NCBI GenBank assembly: GCA_937958045.1
Contig: CALFXL010000025.1
Span: forward strand, 1 to 61,716
DNA from: an uncultured Opitutaceae bacterium
Lineage (GTDB): Bacteria; Verrucomicrobiota; Verrucomicrobiia; Opitutales; Opitutaceae
Direction of reading: 5' to 3'
DNA: 61,716 nt
Shown here: piece after piece, positions 18,039 to 27,373 of the stretch
Position numbering within the stretch: position 1 is the stretch's first letter
Layout: each line of letters begins with the position of its first letter
The notes under the pieces: generated by a model
Database searches by the model: none
The model's input: only the letters and a program-made list of their open reading frames with translations
What the model was told of the DNA's origin: nothing
Program-made: the position numbers and the translations under genes

Positions 18039-18123
18039 GGCTCGCGAACCTATCGAACGCGCGTCGTGGATCAATCCCAGCCTTGCCCCGCTTCGTGCTC
18101 CCGCACTCTTCTCTTTGTCCACC

Positions 18124-20358
18124 GTGGCTTCTTCCTCTCCAACGACCGACACGCTCACCGGCGTCCTCGAGCGCATCATTTTCCTGAACGAGGAAACGCA
18201 TTTCACCATCGCCGAGTTTCGCCCGGAAGGTCGCGACGAAAAAGTCACCATCACCGGCCCGCTGCCCGGCGCACAATGCGGCGAGACGCTGCATCTCCGC
18301 GGCACGTGGACGCGCCACGCACAACACGGCGAGCAGTTCAAGGTCGAGTCGTTCAAAGCCGAGCTGCCGTCCAGCGTGTATGGCATTCGCAAGTACCTCG
18401 GCAGCGGCCTCGTGCCCGGCATCGGCAAGGTTTACGCAAACAAGATCGTGGACGCGTTTGGCACCGACACGTTTCGCGTGCTCAGCGAGGAATCGGCGCG
18501 ATTGCGCGGCGTGCCCGGCATCGGCAAGGTGCGCGCGGCCGCCATCAAGCAGGCGTGGGACGATCAGCGCGCGCTGCGCGAGATCCACATTTTCCTCCAA
18601 ACGTACGGTGTCACCACCGCGCAATGCGTGAAACTTGTGCGCCGCTACGGTCACGAGGCGCGCCAGATTTTGCTCAGCGAACCGTATCGCGTCGCGCGCG
18701 AGATCGATGGCATCGGTTTCAAGACCGCCGACAAAATCGCGATCAATCTCGGCTACGCGAACGACGCCGCGCCGCGCATCGACGCCGGTCTGCTTTTCTC
18801 CATGGAAACGCTCCAGGAGGAAGGCCACACCGCGTTGCGCGAAGCCGATCTCGCCGCGCACGCCACGCAGCTTCTCGAGACTTCGCATGATCGCGTGGTC
18901 GCGCGCATCGCCGCCTTGGTGGAGCAAAAACAACTCATCGCGCATGCGCCCGGCGTCGAAAATCCCCTGCCCGGCTCCGCGTTGATCCAGCTCCCGCACA
19001 ACGACCGCGCGGAACAAAAAATTGCCTCCGCCATCGTCCGCCTCACGAAGGTTGCGAGCGGATTACCGCCGATCAAAACCGACGCCGCGGTCGTGTGGGC
19101 CGAGCAGAAAGCCGGTTTCGAATTCGCCGAACAACAACGCGCCGCGCTCCGGCACGCGTTGCTCTCAAAGGTTTCCATTCTCACCGGCGGTCCGGGCACG
19201 GGCAAAACCACGATTCTGCGCGCGCTCGTGGAAATTCTTCGCGCCAAAAAAGTCCGCGTGCATCTCGCCGCGCCGACAGGTCGCGCCGCGCAACGTCTCG
19301 CCGAGACGACCGGCGGTTTTGCGTCCACGATTCACCGCCTGCTCAAGTACGATCCGGCCAGGGGCGGTTTCACCGCCAACGACTCCGCACCGCTCGCCAC
19401 CGATTTCCTCGTGGTCGACGAAGCGTCGATGCTCGATACGCGTCTCGCCGCCGCGCTGTTTCAGGCGATTCCTTCGCGCGCACATCTGCTGCTCGTCGGC
19501 GACACGGACCAACTGCCCTCGGTCGGCGCGGGCAATGTCCTTAAAGATATCATCGCCTCCGCCACCGCGACCGATGCCACGCTTTCGCTGCCGGTCACGC
19601 GCCTCAATGTCATCTATCGCCAGAAAGGCCAAAGTCAGATCGTCACCACCGCGCACGCGATCAACGGCGGCGATCCGTCGCTTCCGCCGAGCACGCCCGA
19701 TCTCCATTCCATCCAAGCGTGGAGCGATCTCACGTTCGTGATCGCAGATTCCGCGGAGGACTGCCTCGCCAAAACGATCGCGCTCTGCACCGAGTTCGTG
19801 CCGAAACATTACCCGTGGTTCGATCCGAAGCGCGACGTACAAGTACTCGCGCCGATGCACAAGGGCGTCGCCGGCGTCGGTAACTTCAACCAGCAGCTGC
19901 AGGCCGCGCTCAATCCTCGCGGAAAATCCGTGCGCGGGCCCGGCGGAGAATTTCGCGCGGGCGACAAGGTCATCCAGCTCCGCAACAACTACGACAAGAA
20001 CCTCTTCAACGGCGACATCGGCTCCATCAAAGAGGTCTCGCCCGAAGACGCCACGATCACGGCCGATTTTGACGGCGAGATCAGCACCTTCGACCGCGGC
20101 GAACTCAGCGATCTCGCCCTCGCCTACGCCATCAGCATCCACAAATCGCAGGGCTCGGAGTACCCGGTGGTCATTGTTCCGCTGCTCAAGGCGCATTTCA
20201 TGATGTTGCAGCGCAACCTCCTGTACACCGCGATCACGCGCGGAAAAAAGAAGGTCTTTCTCGTCGGCGAACCCGCCGCCTACGCCATGGCGGTGCGCAA
20301 CAGCGAATCGAAACTCCGCACCACCCATCTGCGCGCCAAGATCGCCGCGCTTGCTTGA
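18124..20358 (+). CDS. recD2: RecD2 family ATP-dependent DNA helicase
   Basis: A 744-residue SF1 helicase. The N-terminal third carries helix-hairpin-helix repeats (LVPGIGKVYANKI, GVPGIGKVRAAAI, EIDGIGFKTADKI), then Walker A TGGPGTGKTT near residue 354, VVDEASMLD (motif II), LVGDTDQLPSVG (motif III) and AYAISIHKSQGSEYP near the C-terminus. RecD2 unwinds DNA 5' to 3' without RecBC, in repair and replication-stress tolerance. GTG 18124 gives the normal family length; an upstream ATG at 18037 is rejected. Confidence 0.93.
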   Translation: MASSSPTTDTLTGVLERIIFLNEETHFTIAEFRPEGRDEKVTITGPLPGAQCGETLHLRGTWTRHAQHGEQFKVESFKAELPSSVYGIRKYLGSGLVPGIGKVYANKIVDAFGTDTFRVLSEESARLRGVPGIGKVRAAAIKQAWDDQRALREIHIFLQTYGVTTAQCVKLVRRYGHEARQILLSEPYRVAREIDGIGFKTADKIAINLGYANDAAPRIDAGLLFSMETLQEEGHTALREADLAAHATQLLETSHDRVVARIAALVEQKQLIAHAPGVENPLPGSALIQLPHNDRAEQKIASAIVRLTKVASGLPPIKTDAAVVWAEQKAGFEFAEQQRAALRHALLSKVSILTGGPGTGKTTILRALVEILRAKKVRVHLAAPTGRAAQRLAETTGGFASTIHRLLKYDPARGGFTANDSAPLATDFLVVDEASMLDTRLAAALFQAIPSRAHLLLVGDTDQLPSVGAGNVLKDIIASATATDATLSLPVTRLNVIYRQKGQSQIVTTAHAINGGDPSLPPSTPDLHSIQAWSDLTFVIADSAEDCLAKTIALCTEFVPKHYPWFDPKRDVQVLAPMHKGVAGVGNFNQQLQAALNPRGKSVRGPGGEFRAGDKVIQLRNNYDKNLFNGDIGSIKEVSPEDATITADFDGEISTFDRGELSDLALAYAISIHKSQGSEYPVVIVPLLKAHFMMLQRNLLYTAITRGKKKVFLVGEPAAYAMAVRNSESKLRTTHLRAKIAALA

Positions 20359-20539
20359 AGCGACGCGATCGCGCCGACGCCTTTGTTCGTCGACAGAACC
20401 AAACAATTAACATTCCGTGGGTTGCCTAAAAGGCCCGGCGATTCAGCCCGGACACGCGCCCGCTCACGGCTCAAGTCATCCCTCTTTTTGCCGATAATTG
20501 ACACCTGTCCGGCACCCTCGTCGTGGCGCTCTTGTTCAC

Positions 20540-23500
20540 ATGTCTCTCTTTCCGCCCTCGGTCTCCGGAAGTTTCCGCAGCTGGTGCTGTCGTTTGTGTT
20601 TTTTGACAGGCCTTCTGGGTCTCGTCGCGCCCACACTTCACGGTCAGCCCAATGCCCCCGCACCGTCCGAATCCGAGCCAGTCATCACGGAAATTCATGA
20701 TTTCTGGAATGTCGTAGGAGATGCTCACAAAAAGCCCCATCGCGTGCGGCTGGTGCTGGAGATCGATCACTACGATCCCGACTGGAACATCGCGTGGGCG
20801 CATGCCGATGGGAAAGGTTACTACGTCGGCACCGGCCCCAAACGCTGGCCGTTGCGACCGGGACATCGCATCCTCGCGGAAGGTTGGATGACGCCCGCCG
20901 AAGGGCTTTCGCTCGCCCAGTGCGAGGTCACGATCCTGGGAACGCATCCTCGTCCCGAGCCGATGGAAACTGCGGGCATCGTCGCCGATGCCGGTCGTTT
21001 CCAAAACCAAGTCGTCCACATCGAGGGTTACGTGCAGCGGCAGATGAGCAACGACGCCCAGCACCACACGCTGGAACTCATCTCCGAAGGCATCCTCGTC
21101 AGCGCGCGCCTCTATATTCCCGGACGCGAATCCATCCCCAACTTCCTCGACACGCGTGTGCGCGCCACAGGTATCTACGCCGGTCGCACCAATGGCGTCG
21201 GCGAACTCATCCAGATCGAGCTGTGGATGACAGGCTCCGACAACATCAAGATCCTTTCGCGCAACAGTGACGATCCGCGTTTCACCCTTCCCACGACCGA
21301 AATCGAGCGGCTCCCCTTCCTCCCCGAAGACGCTCCGGTCAAAGTCAGCGGCACCGTTCAATCCAGCGAACGCGGCCAATCCGTCTCGCTTCGCGACAGC
21401 ACCGGCCAGGTCAAACTGCTCACCAAACAAACGCTGCCCATTCGCATCGGCGAAGCCATCGAAGCGGTCGGCACGCCGTTCGTGCGCGGCAACGAATGGA
21501 TTCTCCGCGATGGTCTTTTCCGCACACGCGCCGGCGCGATCTCCCAACAAGCCGACACCAGCGAGCGCAGCGTTCTCCGCCTCACCGAACAGGTCCTCGA
21601 TCTCCGTCCGGAAGAAGCCGCACATGGCACGCCTGTTAAATTGACCGGCGTCGTCACTTGGTCGCGCAACACCACGCGTTATATTTACCTGCAAGACACC
21701 ACCGGCGGTCTCCGCGTCGAGATCCCCAGCGGCGATATTCCGACCAGCGATCTTCTCTTCAATCTCGTCGAAATCACCGGCGTGACGACCGCCGGCACCT
21801 TCGCCCCCGAGGTCGTCGCGGACAACATTCAGCGCCTCGGCCAGACGTCCGTTCCCGTCGCGCGCCCTATCTCACTTGAGCAAGCGATGACTGGCACCGA
21901 TGCCGGTCAATGGGTCGAGATGCGCGGTTATCTGCGCGATGTCGTTCACAAGGGTCCTTGGACGCGGCTCACGCTCACCGGCACCTCGGGAGAATTCATT
22001 GTTCAACTTCCGCACAGTTCAGAACTCGATGCGCTCGTCGGCTCCAATGTCCGCACGAGCGGTGTGTGCGTCGTCGATGCCAACGAGCGCCGCGAGCTCA
22101 CGCGCGTCTGGCTCCTTTCTCCGGGTAACGACGCCGTGCAGGTCGAAGAACCCGCGGCGGCCGATCCCTTCGCGGTTCCGCTCCGCACCATCGCCAATCT
22201 TCGCCAGTTCAGCCCGCTGCAATCGTTCAATCGACGCGTCCGCATCAAAGGCCAGGTCGTCCACCAGGTCCCCGGTCGCTATATCCAGATTCAGGACGGT
22301 GTTTCCGGTCTGCTCGCGCTCACACGCGGCACCACGCCGGTCACTCCGGGCGATTTGGTTGAACTCTCGGGTCTTCCAGGCCGCGAGGGTCAGCGTCTTA
22401 TTCTCCGTGAAACCGTCTATCGCCGCATCGGCGGGGGCCTGAGTCCCGAGCCCACGCCGCTGACGTCCTTCGACGAAATCAATGACGAGCTCGACGGTCG
22501 TCTCGTGCACGTTTCCGGCCATCTGCTGGAATCGAGTCATCGCAACGACGACACGCGTCTGCTCATTCAGACCGCCACCGGCTCGTTTGAAGCGCGCCTC
22601 GCCGAACGCGATTTCACACGTCCTTCGATCGGCGCCGAGGTCCGGCTCACCGGCATTTATCAGATCGAGCACGACGAGTACCGTCAGCCGCGCGGCTTCC
22701 ACCTGCGTCTGCGTTCGGAAAACGATATCGAGGTTCTCTCCGCTCCCTCGTGGTGGACCACCGCCCGCGCGCTCTACGCCGCCGCGATTTTGCTCGCCTG
22801 CGTGTTGCTCGTGGTTGTCTGGCTCACGATCCTACGCCGCCGCGTCAAACAGCAGACCGAGCAGATCCGCCAACAGCTCGAAAAAGAAGCCGTCCTCGAG
22901 GCGCGCCATCGCAACATCATCGAGAACGCCAGCGACTTCATCTTCACGCTCGACGACAAAGGCCACATCACGTCCTTCAACCCCGCCGGCAAACGCATCA
23001 CCGGCCTCTCACGCGACGAAGCGATCGGACGTCATTTCAACGATCTGCTCGCGCCTCAGGATCGTTTCCCGCCGCTGCCGATTTTCACGCTTAAATCCGA
23101 TAGCGAAATCGCGATCACTTGCCAGACGCGTTTCCAGTCGCCCGACAAGCGCATCACTTGGGTCGAAATTTCCGCCCGCACACTCGTGCAGCCGGGCCGT
23201 CCGCACAGCGTTCTCGCCGTCGCGCGCGACATCTCCGAGCGCAAACAAATCGAAGAAGAACTTCGCCGCGCACGCGACGCCGCCGAAGCCGCCACGCGCG
23301 CCAAATCGGCCTTCCTCGCCAACATGAGCCACGAGATTCGCACCCCGATGAACGGTGTCATCGGCATGAGCAATCTCCTGCTCGAAACGCGTCTTTCCGA
23401 CGAACAACGCGACTTCACCGAGACGATTCGCAACTCCGCCGAATCGCTTCTCACCGTCCTCAACGACATCCTCGACTTCTCCAAGATCGAAGCCGGCAAA

Positions 23501-24910
23501 CTTCAGTTCGAAACGATCGACTTCGACCTCCACGAAACCGTCGAATCGACGCTCGAACTTCTCGCCGCGCGCGCCTCCGACAAAGGCCTCGAACTCGCTT
23601 CCTACCTGCCCGCCGGTTTGCCGCGCTGGGTGCGTGGCGATCCGGGGCGTCTCCGCCAGGTCCTCGTCAACCTCATCGGCAACGCCATCAAGTTCACCGA
23701 AAAGGGCGAGGTCGTCGTCGCCGTCGCCCTCGAACGCGAAACCGATCGCGATGTCCGTCTGCATTTCGACATCACCGACACCGGCCCCGGCCTCGATCTC
23801 GACGCGCAGTCGCGTCTCTTCCAGCCCTTCAGTCAGGCCGATTCCTCGACCACGCGAAAGTTCGGCGGCACCGGTCTCGGCCTCGCGATTTCCCGTCAGA
23901 TCGTCGAGCTCATGGACGGCGACATCGGCGTTCGCTCCACGCCCGGCCGTGGTTCGACTTTCTGGTTCACCGTCCGCCTCGACAAACAACCGCACGGCGT
24001 CGCTCGCGACGAACCGGCCCGCATCACCGCGCTCAACGGTCTGCGCGCGCTCATCGTGGACGACAACGCCACCAACCGGAAAATCCTCCTGCACTATTGC
24101 GCTTCGTGGGGACTTCGCGGCGAACCGGTCACAAATGGTCCGGCTGCGCTCGCGGCCTTGCGCGAAGCCGCCGCCGCCAACGACCCGTACCGTCTCGTGC
24201 TCACCGATTATCAGATGCCCGAGATGGACGGCCTCATGCTGGCGCGCGAAATCCAGACCGACGCGACGATTTCCAGCGCACGCATCGTCCTGCTCACGTC
24301 GTGGGATCGCCGCGTCACGCGCGAAGAACTCTCCTCCTCGGGCGTCGTGCGCATGTTGGTAAAACCGATCCGCCAGCAAGACTTGCTCGGGGCATTGCTG
24401 CGTTGCGTCCGCATCGGTTTCAACTCCGGCACCGGCACATCCGGCTCGAACCCGTCGCGTTCCAGTCCGCCCGACGAAGATCCGGCACCGCGCACATCGC
24501 CCACCACGCGCCCGCTGCGCATTCTCATCGCCGAGGACAACATCGTGAACCAACGCGTCGCCGCGTTGCAGCTGCGCAATCTCGGCCACGTCGTGGAAAT
24601 CGCCGCCAACGGTCTCGAGGTCCTCAAGGCGCTCGAAACCGCCACCTACGATGTCATTTTCATGGATGGCCAAATGCCCGAACTCGACGGTTACGAAACC
24701 ACCCGTCGCATCCGGCAGAACCCCGCCACGTCCGGCATCTACATCATCGCCATGACCGCCAACGCCATGCAGGGCGACCGCGAGCGCTGTCTCGAAGCCG
24801 GCATGGACGACTACATCAGCAAGCCCACCCGGCCCGACGACTTGCACGCCGCCCTCGCGCGTTGCCCGCACGGCGATCCTGATCGCGCGCGAAACAGCAG
24901 CGCCTCCTGA
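20540..24910 (+). CDS. hybrid histidine kinase with seven OB-fold-like periplasmic repeats
   Basis: A 1456-residue membrane sensor. A signal sequence (to about residue 36) is followed by some 700 periplasmic residues in which a unit V-x-V-x-G-x-V...I-x-L-x-D-x-T-G-x-L... recurs about seven times (roughly 66-134, 158-230, 265-330, 364-432, 456-528, 565-628, 655-733). Examples are VKVSGTVQ...SLRDSTG, VKLTGVVT...YLQDTTGG and VRIKGQVV...QIQDGVSG. One membrane helix (743-765) leads to a PAS domain, HisKA with H931 in NMSHEIRTP, an ATPase domain (GNAIKFTEKG, FGGTGLGLAI) and two receivers (LTDYQMPEMDG, FMDGQMPELDG). The ligand is unknown. The 181-base gap before it has a TTGACA at 20498 with no matching -10. 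Confidence 0.9.
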   Translation: MSLFPPSVSGSFRSWCCRLCFLTGLLGLVAPTLHGQPNAPAPSESEPVITEIHDFWNVVGDAHKKPHRVRLVLEIDHYDPDWNIAWAHADGKGYYVGTGPKRWPLRPGHRILAEGWMTPAEGLSLAQCEVTILGTHPRPEPMETAGIVADAGRFQNQVVHIEGYVQRQMSNDAQHHTLELISEGILVSARLYIPGRESIPNFLDTRVRATGIYAGRTNGVGELIQIELWMTGSDNIKILSRNSDDPRFTLPTTEIERLPFLPEDAPVKVSGTVQSSERGQSVSLRDSTGQVKLLTKQTLPIRIGEAIEAVGTPFVRGNEWILRDGLFRTRAGAISQQADTSERSVLRLTEQVLDLRPEEAAHGTPVKLTGVVTWSRNTTRYIYLQDTTGGLRVEIPSGDIPTSDLLFNLVEITGVTTAGTFAPEVVADNIQRLGQTSVPVARPISLEQAMTGTDAGQWVEMRGYLRDVVHKGPWTRLTLTGTSGEFIVQLPHSSELDALVGSNVRTSGVCVVDANERRELTRVWLLSPGNDAVQVEEPAAADPFAVPLRTIANLRQFSPLQSFNRRVRIKGQVVHQVPGRYIQIQDGVSGLLALTRGTTPVTPGDLVELSGLPGREGQRLILRETVYRRIGGGLSPEPTPLTSFDEINDELDGRLVHVSGHLLESSHRNDDTRLLIQTATGSFEARLAERDFTRPSIGAEVRLTGIYQIEHDEYRQPRGFHLRLRSENDIEVLSAPSWWTTARALYAAAILLACVLLVVVWLTILRRRVKQQTEQIRQQLEKEAVLEARHRNIIENASDFIFTLDDKGHITSFNPAGKRITGLSRDEAIGRHFNDLLAPQDRFPPLPIFTLKSDSEIAITCQTRFQSPDKRITWVEISARTLVQPGRPHSVLAVARDISERKQIEEELRRARDAAEAATRAKSAFLANMSHEIRTPMNGVIGMSNLLLETRLSDEQRDFTETIRNSAESLLTVLNDILDFSKIEAGKLQFETIDFDLHETVESTLELLAARASDKGLELASYLPAGLPRWVRGDPGRLRQVLVNLIGNAIKFTEKGEVVVAVALERETDRDVRLHFDITDTGPGLDLDAQSRLFQPFSQADSSTTRKFGGTGLGLAISRQIVELMDGDIGVRSTPGRGSTFWFTVRLDKQPHGVARDEPARITALNGLRALIVDDNATNRKILLHYCASWGLRGEPVTNGPAALAALREAAAANDPYRLVLTDYQMPEMDGLMLAREIQTDATISSARIVLLTSWDRRVTREELSSSGVVRMLVKPIRQQDLLGALLRCVRIGFNSGTGTSGSNPSRSSPPDEDPAPRTSPTTRPLRILIAEDNIVNQRVAALQLRNLGHVVEIAANGLEVLKALETATYDVIFMDGQMPELDGYETTRRIRQNPATSGIYIIAMTANAMQGDRERCLEAGMDDYISKPTRPDDLHAALARCPHGDPDRARNSSAS

Positions 24911-24917
24911 CACAGCC

Positions 24918-24940
24918 CCGGCGACGCCTGGCGTCGCCGG
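24918..24940. repeat. perfect 10-base-stem palindrome after the hybrid kinase
   Basis: CCGGCGACGC (24918-24927) and GCGTCGCCGG (24931-24940) flank the loop CTG. It could end transcription of the kinase gene but has no T-run; it resembles 3621-3639. Further on, GCGGAAGC (24967-24974) and GCTTCCGC (25013-25020) can pair over a wide loop. The rest of the 227-base gap before pgi shows no clear promoter. Confidence 0.55.
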
Positions 24941-25137
24941 CCCGTTGGTTTTCGGGGCATTTTCCCGCGGAAGCGTTCATCCGCATCCGCCGGCGTTCCC
25001 GCGCGGCCCTTTGCTTCCGCCATTGCGCTTAGGCGGCTTCCCGTTCATGCACCTCCCCAATTGTTTTCATTCGTCGGCCGCGCTTTTTTCTCTGCAACCG
25101 TCTCTCCAAACGCATCCTTTCGCCTCCCTTTCTTATC

Positions 25138-26703
25138 ATGAGCTGGAACCGCTTCAAAAAATACCACTATCACCACGCCGAGCTCGGCCTCTCGCTGGAC
25201 ATCAGCAGGATCCCCTTCCCCGATGATTTCTTCGCGTCCAAAGAAGCCGCCATCCAGCAGGCCTACGCCGACATGGCCGCCCTCGAAAAAGGCGCCATCG
25301 CCAACCCCGACGAGAAGCGTATGGTCGGCCATTACTGGCTCCGCGCGCCGCATCTCGCTCCCACGCAGGAATTGCGCGATGCCATTTCCAACACGCTCGC
25401 AGCCATCAAGGAATTCGCCGCCAAGGTTCACGCCGGCACCATCACCACGTCCGGCGGCGCGAAATTCACCCATCTGCTCGTGATCGGCATCGGCGGTTCC
25501 GCGCTCGGCCCGCAATTCGTCAACCACGCTCTCGGCCAGCCCGCGACCGACAAGATGAGCGTCGCGTTCTTCGACAACACCGATCCCGACGGTATCGACT
25601 ACGTGCTCGATTCGCTCTCCGGCCATCTCGCGACCACGCTCGTCGTTGTTATTTCCAAGTCCGGCGGCACCGCCGAAACCCGCAACGGCCAACTCGAAGC
25701 CGCCGCCGCCTTCAAAGCCGCCGGTCTCGATTACACCAAACATTTCGTCGCCGTCACTGGCGAAGGTTCCAAGCTCGACCAAACCGCCCAAAAGGAAGGC
25801 TGGCTCGCGCGTTTCCCGATGTGGGACTGGGTCGGCGGTCGCACCTCCGAACTCTGCGCCGTCGGTCTTCTGCCCGCCGCTCTCCAAGGCCTCGACATCC
25901 AAGGCATGCTCGATGGCGCCGCCGCGATCGACGTCGTCACGCGCAACACCACGACTTCCGAAAATCCCGCCGCGCTCCTCGCGCTCATGTGGTACTACGC
26001 GACCGATGGCCGCGGCTCCAAGGACATGGTCGTGCTGCCCTACAAGGACCGCCTGCTCCTCTTTTCGCGTTACCTCCAGCAGCTCGTGATGGAATCGCTC
26101 GGCAAGGAGCTCAACCTCAAGGGCGAGGTCGTGAACCAAGGCATTTCCGTTTACGGCAACAAGGGCTCGACCGACCAGCACGCTTACGTGCAACAGCTTC
26201 GCGAGGGCGTGAACAACTTCTTCGTCACCTTCATCGAAGTCCTCAAAGACCGCGAAGGTCCGTCGCTCGAAGTCGAACCCGGCGTCACCTCCGGTGATTA
26301 TCTGCAAGGCTTCTATCTCGGCACGCGCACCGCGCTCAGCGAAAAAGATCGCAGCTCGATCACCATCACGCTGCCCGATGTTTCCGCGCGCTCGATCGGC
26401 ATTCTCATCGGTCTCTACGAACGCGTGGTCGGTTTCTACGCCTCGCTCATCGGCATCAACGCCTATCACCAACCAGGCGTCGAAGCCGGCAAGAAAGCCG
26501 CCGGTGGTGTCATCGCGCTCAAGCTCACCATCGCAGCCGCGCTCAAGGCCGCCGCCGGTCGTTCCTTCACCGCCGAAGCGCTCGCGACGCAGATCAACGC
26601 CGATCCCGAGCTCACGTTTAAGATTCTCGAGCATCTCGCCGCCAACGGCCTCGTGACTAAAACCGCACGCACGCCTTGGTTCGAAAGCACTTACGGCGTC
26701 TGA
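25138..26703 (+). CDS. pgi: glucose-6-phosphate isomerase
   Basis: A 521-residue cytoplasmic enzyme that interconverts glucose-6-phosphate and fructose-6-phosphate in glycolysis. Visible are VIGIGGSALGPQ (sugar-phosphate binding), VVISKSGGTAETR, NQGISVYGNKGSTDQHAYVQQL and GLYERVVGFYASLIGINAYHQPGVEAGK, a family signature with the catalytic residues. The last 45 residues (SFTAEALATQINADPELTFKI...) form a small helical extension that looks like a degenerate winged helix; its role is unknown. The start fits the family. Confidence 0.95.
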   Translation: MSWNRFKKYHYHHAELGLSLDISRIPFPDDFFASKEAAIQQAYADMAALEKGAIANPDEKRMVGHYWLRAPHLAPTQELRDAISNTLAAIKEFAAKVHAGTITTSGGAKFTHLLVIGIGGSALGPQFVNHALGQPATDKMSVAFFDNTDPDGIDYVLDSLSGHLATTLVVVISKSGGTAETRNGQLEAAAAFKAAGLDYTKHFVAVTGEGSKLDQTAQKEGWLARFPMWDWVGGRTSELCAVGLLPAALQGLDIQGMLDGAAAIDVVTRNTTTSENPAALLALMWYYATDGRGSKDMVVLPYKDRLLLFSRYLQQLVMESLGKELNLKGEVVNQGISVYGNKGSTDQHAYVQQLREGVNNFFVTFIEVLKDREGPSLEVEPGVTSGDYLQGFYLGTRTALSEKDRSSITITLPDVSARSIGILIGLYERVVGFYASLIGINAYHQPGVEAGKKAAGGVIALKLTIAAALKAAAGRSFTAEALATQINADPELTFKILEHLAANGLVTKTARTPWFESTYGV

Positions 26704-26766
26704 GCCTCCGCGAAAAAAAGCGCAACCTTGCCTCACCCCGCGCGGTCCGTTCTGTTCTCGATAACA

Positions 26767-26928
26767 ATGAAGTCGCAAAAGCTCCTGCTCGTTCTGCTCA
26801 CCATCGCCCTCGGCGCCATCCTCTCCGGCTGCACGACCAAGACCGCCAAGGATTCTTCCATTCCTTGGACGCGTCCCGCCAGCTGGGAAGGCGGCATCCC
26901 CGGCATGGGTAATCCCGAAAATTACTGA
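26767..26928 (+). CDS. 53-residue small lipoprotein of unknown function
   Basis: Starts with a classical signal peptide (MKSQKLLLVLLTIALGAILSGC) ending in the lipobox LSGC, leaving a mature part of only about 32 residues rich in Trp, Pro and Gly (IPWTRPASWEGGIPGMGNPENY at the end). It lies 63 bases after pgi and is followed by a strong terminator, supporting a real transcript. No function is recognised; it may be an outer-membrane-tethered structural peptide. Confidence 0.7.
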   Translation: MKSQKLLLVLLTIALGAILSGCTTKTAKDSSIPWTRPASWEGGIPGMGNPENY

Positions 26929-26971
26929 GCCAGCGACAGCCTCCGTTTCTCACGGAGGACTCGGTTTTCCG

Positions 26972-27008
26972 GCCGCGGCGCTCCCCTGGAGTCTGCCGCG
27001 GCTTTTTT
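26972..27008 (+). terminator. Rho-independent terminator after the small lipoprotein
   Basis: GCCGCGGC (26972-26979) and GCCGCGGC (26995-27002) pair and are followed by TTTTTT (27003-27008). A smaller hairpin, CCTCCG/CGGAGG at 26940-26958, precedes it. It separates the plus-strand genes from the convergent minus-strand nos-flanking operon. Confidence 0.85.
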
Positions 27009-27033
27009 GTTGTAGTGATATTTCCACTACAAC
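27009..27033. repeat. perfect 9-base inverted repeat between convergent genes
   Basis: GTTGTAGTG (27009-27017) and CACTACAAC (27025-27033) flank ATATTTC, directly after the terminator and 7 bases before the stop of the minus-strand gene. It could stabilise the 3' end of that operon's mRNA; no T-run is present in the minus direction. Confidence 0.5.
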
Positions 27034-27040
27034 GCCGCGT

Positions 27041-27373
27041 TCATTCTTCGATCCGCGTTTCGTCCCAGCCAAGCGAGCGCCGCGCCTCGGCGCTCAATCG
27101 TTCGGGCGTCCACGCCGGATCCCACACGAGCGAGACGTCCGCGCGTCCTTCGCCCACGATCGCCTCCGCGGCCGATTTCACGCCGTCAAGAATCACTTCG
27201 CCCGCCGGACAGTACATCGAGGTCAACGTCATCGTGATCGCCACGCCTTCCGCGTGTACGTCGATCGCATAAATCAACCCGAGATCCTCCACGCTCACGC
27301 CAAACTCGGGATCGTACACCCGCTTGAACGCTTCACGCAGCGCCGCTTCGGTTTCGTTCACATCGGTTTTCAT
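27041..27373 (-). CDS. MIP18/PaaD-like metal-sulfur cluster assembly factor
   Basis: A 110-residue protein of the DUF59 family: YDPEFGVSVEDLGLIYAIDV followed by MTLTSMYCPAGEVI with the conserved Cys. Family members help assemble or insert iron-sulfur clusters and often occur with nitric-oxide or respiratory genes. The ATG at 27373 overlaps the stop of the preceding membrane-protein gene by 4 bases, so it is the last gene of a minus-strand operon (cupin, DUF2249, membrane protein, this gene) started from the FNR-type box at 29587. Confidence 0.85.
   Translation of the reverse strand: MKTDVNETEAALREAFKRVYDPEFGVSVEDLGLIYAIDVHAEGVAITMTLTSMYCPAGEVILDGVKSAAEAIVGEGRADVSLVWDPAWTPERLSAEARRSLGWDETRIEE

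Noticed and set aside
18037..18123. Upstream ATG for the RecD2 gene at 18037
   Set aside because: It shares bases with the start codon of the divergent DUF2721 gene and gives a longer protein with no helicase features. GTG 18124 gives the usual family length.
20498..20503. TTGACA as a -35 element before the hybrid kinase
   Set aside because: No -10-like hexamer at the proper distance; sequence downstream is GC-rich.
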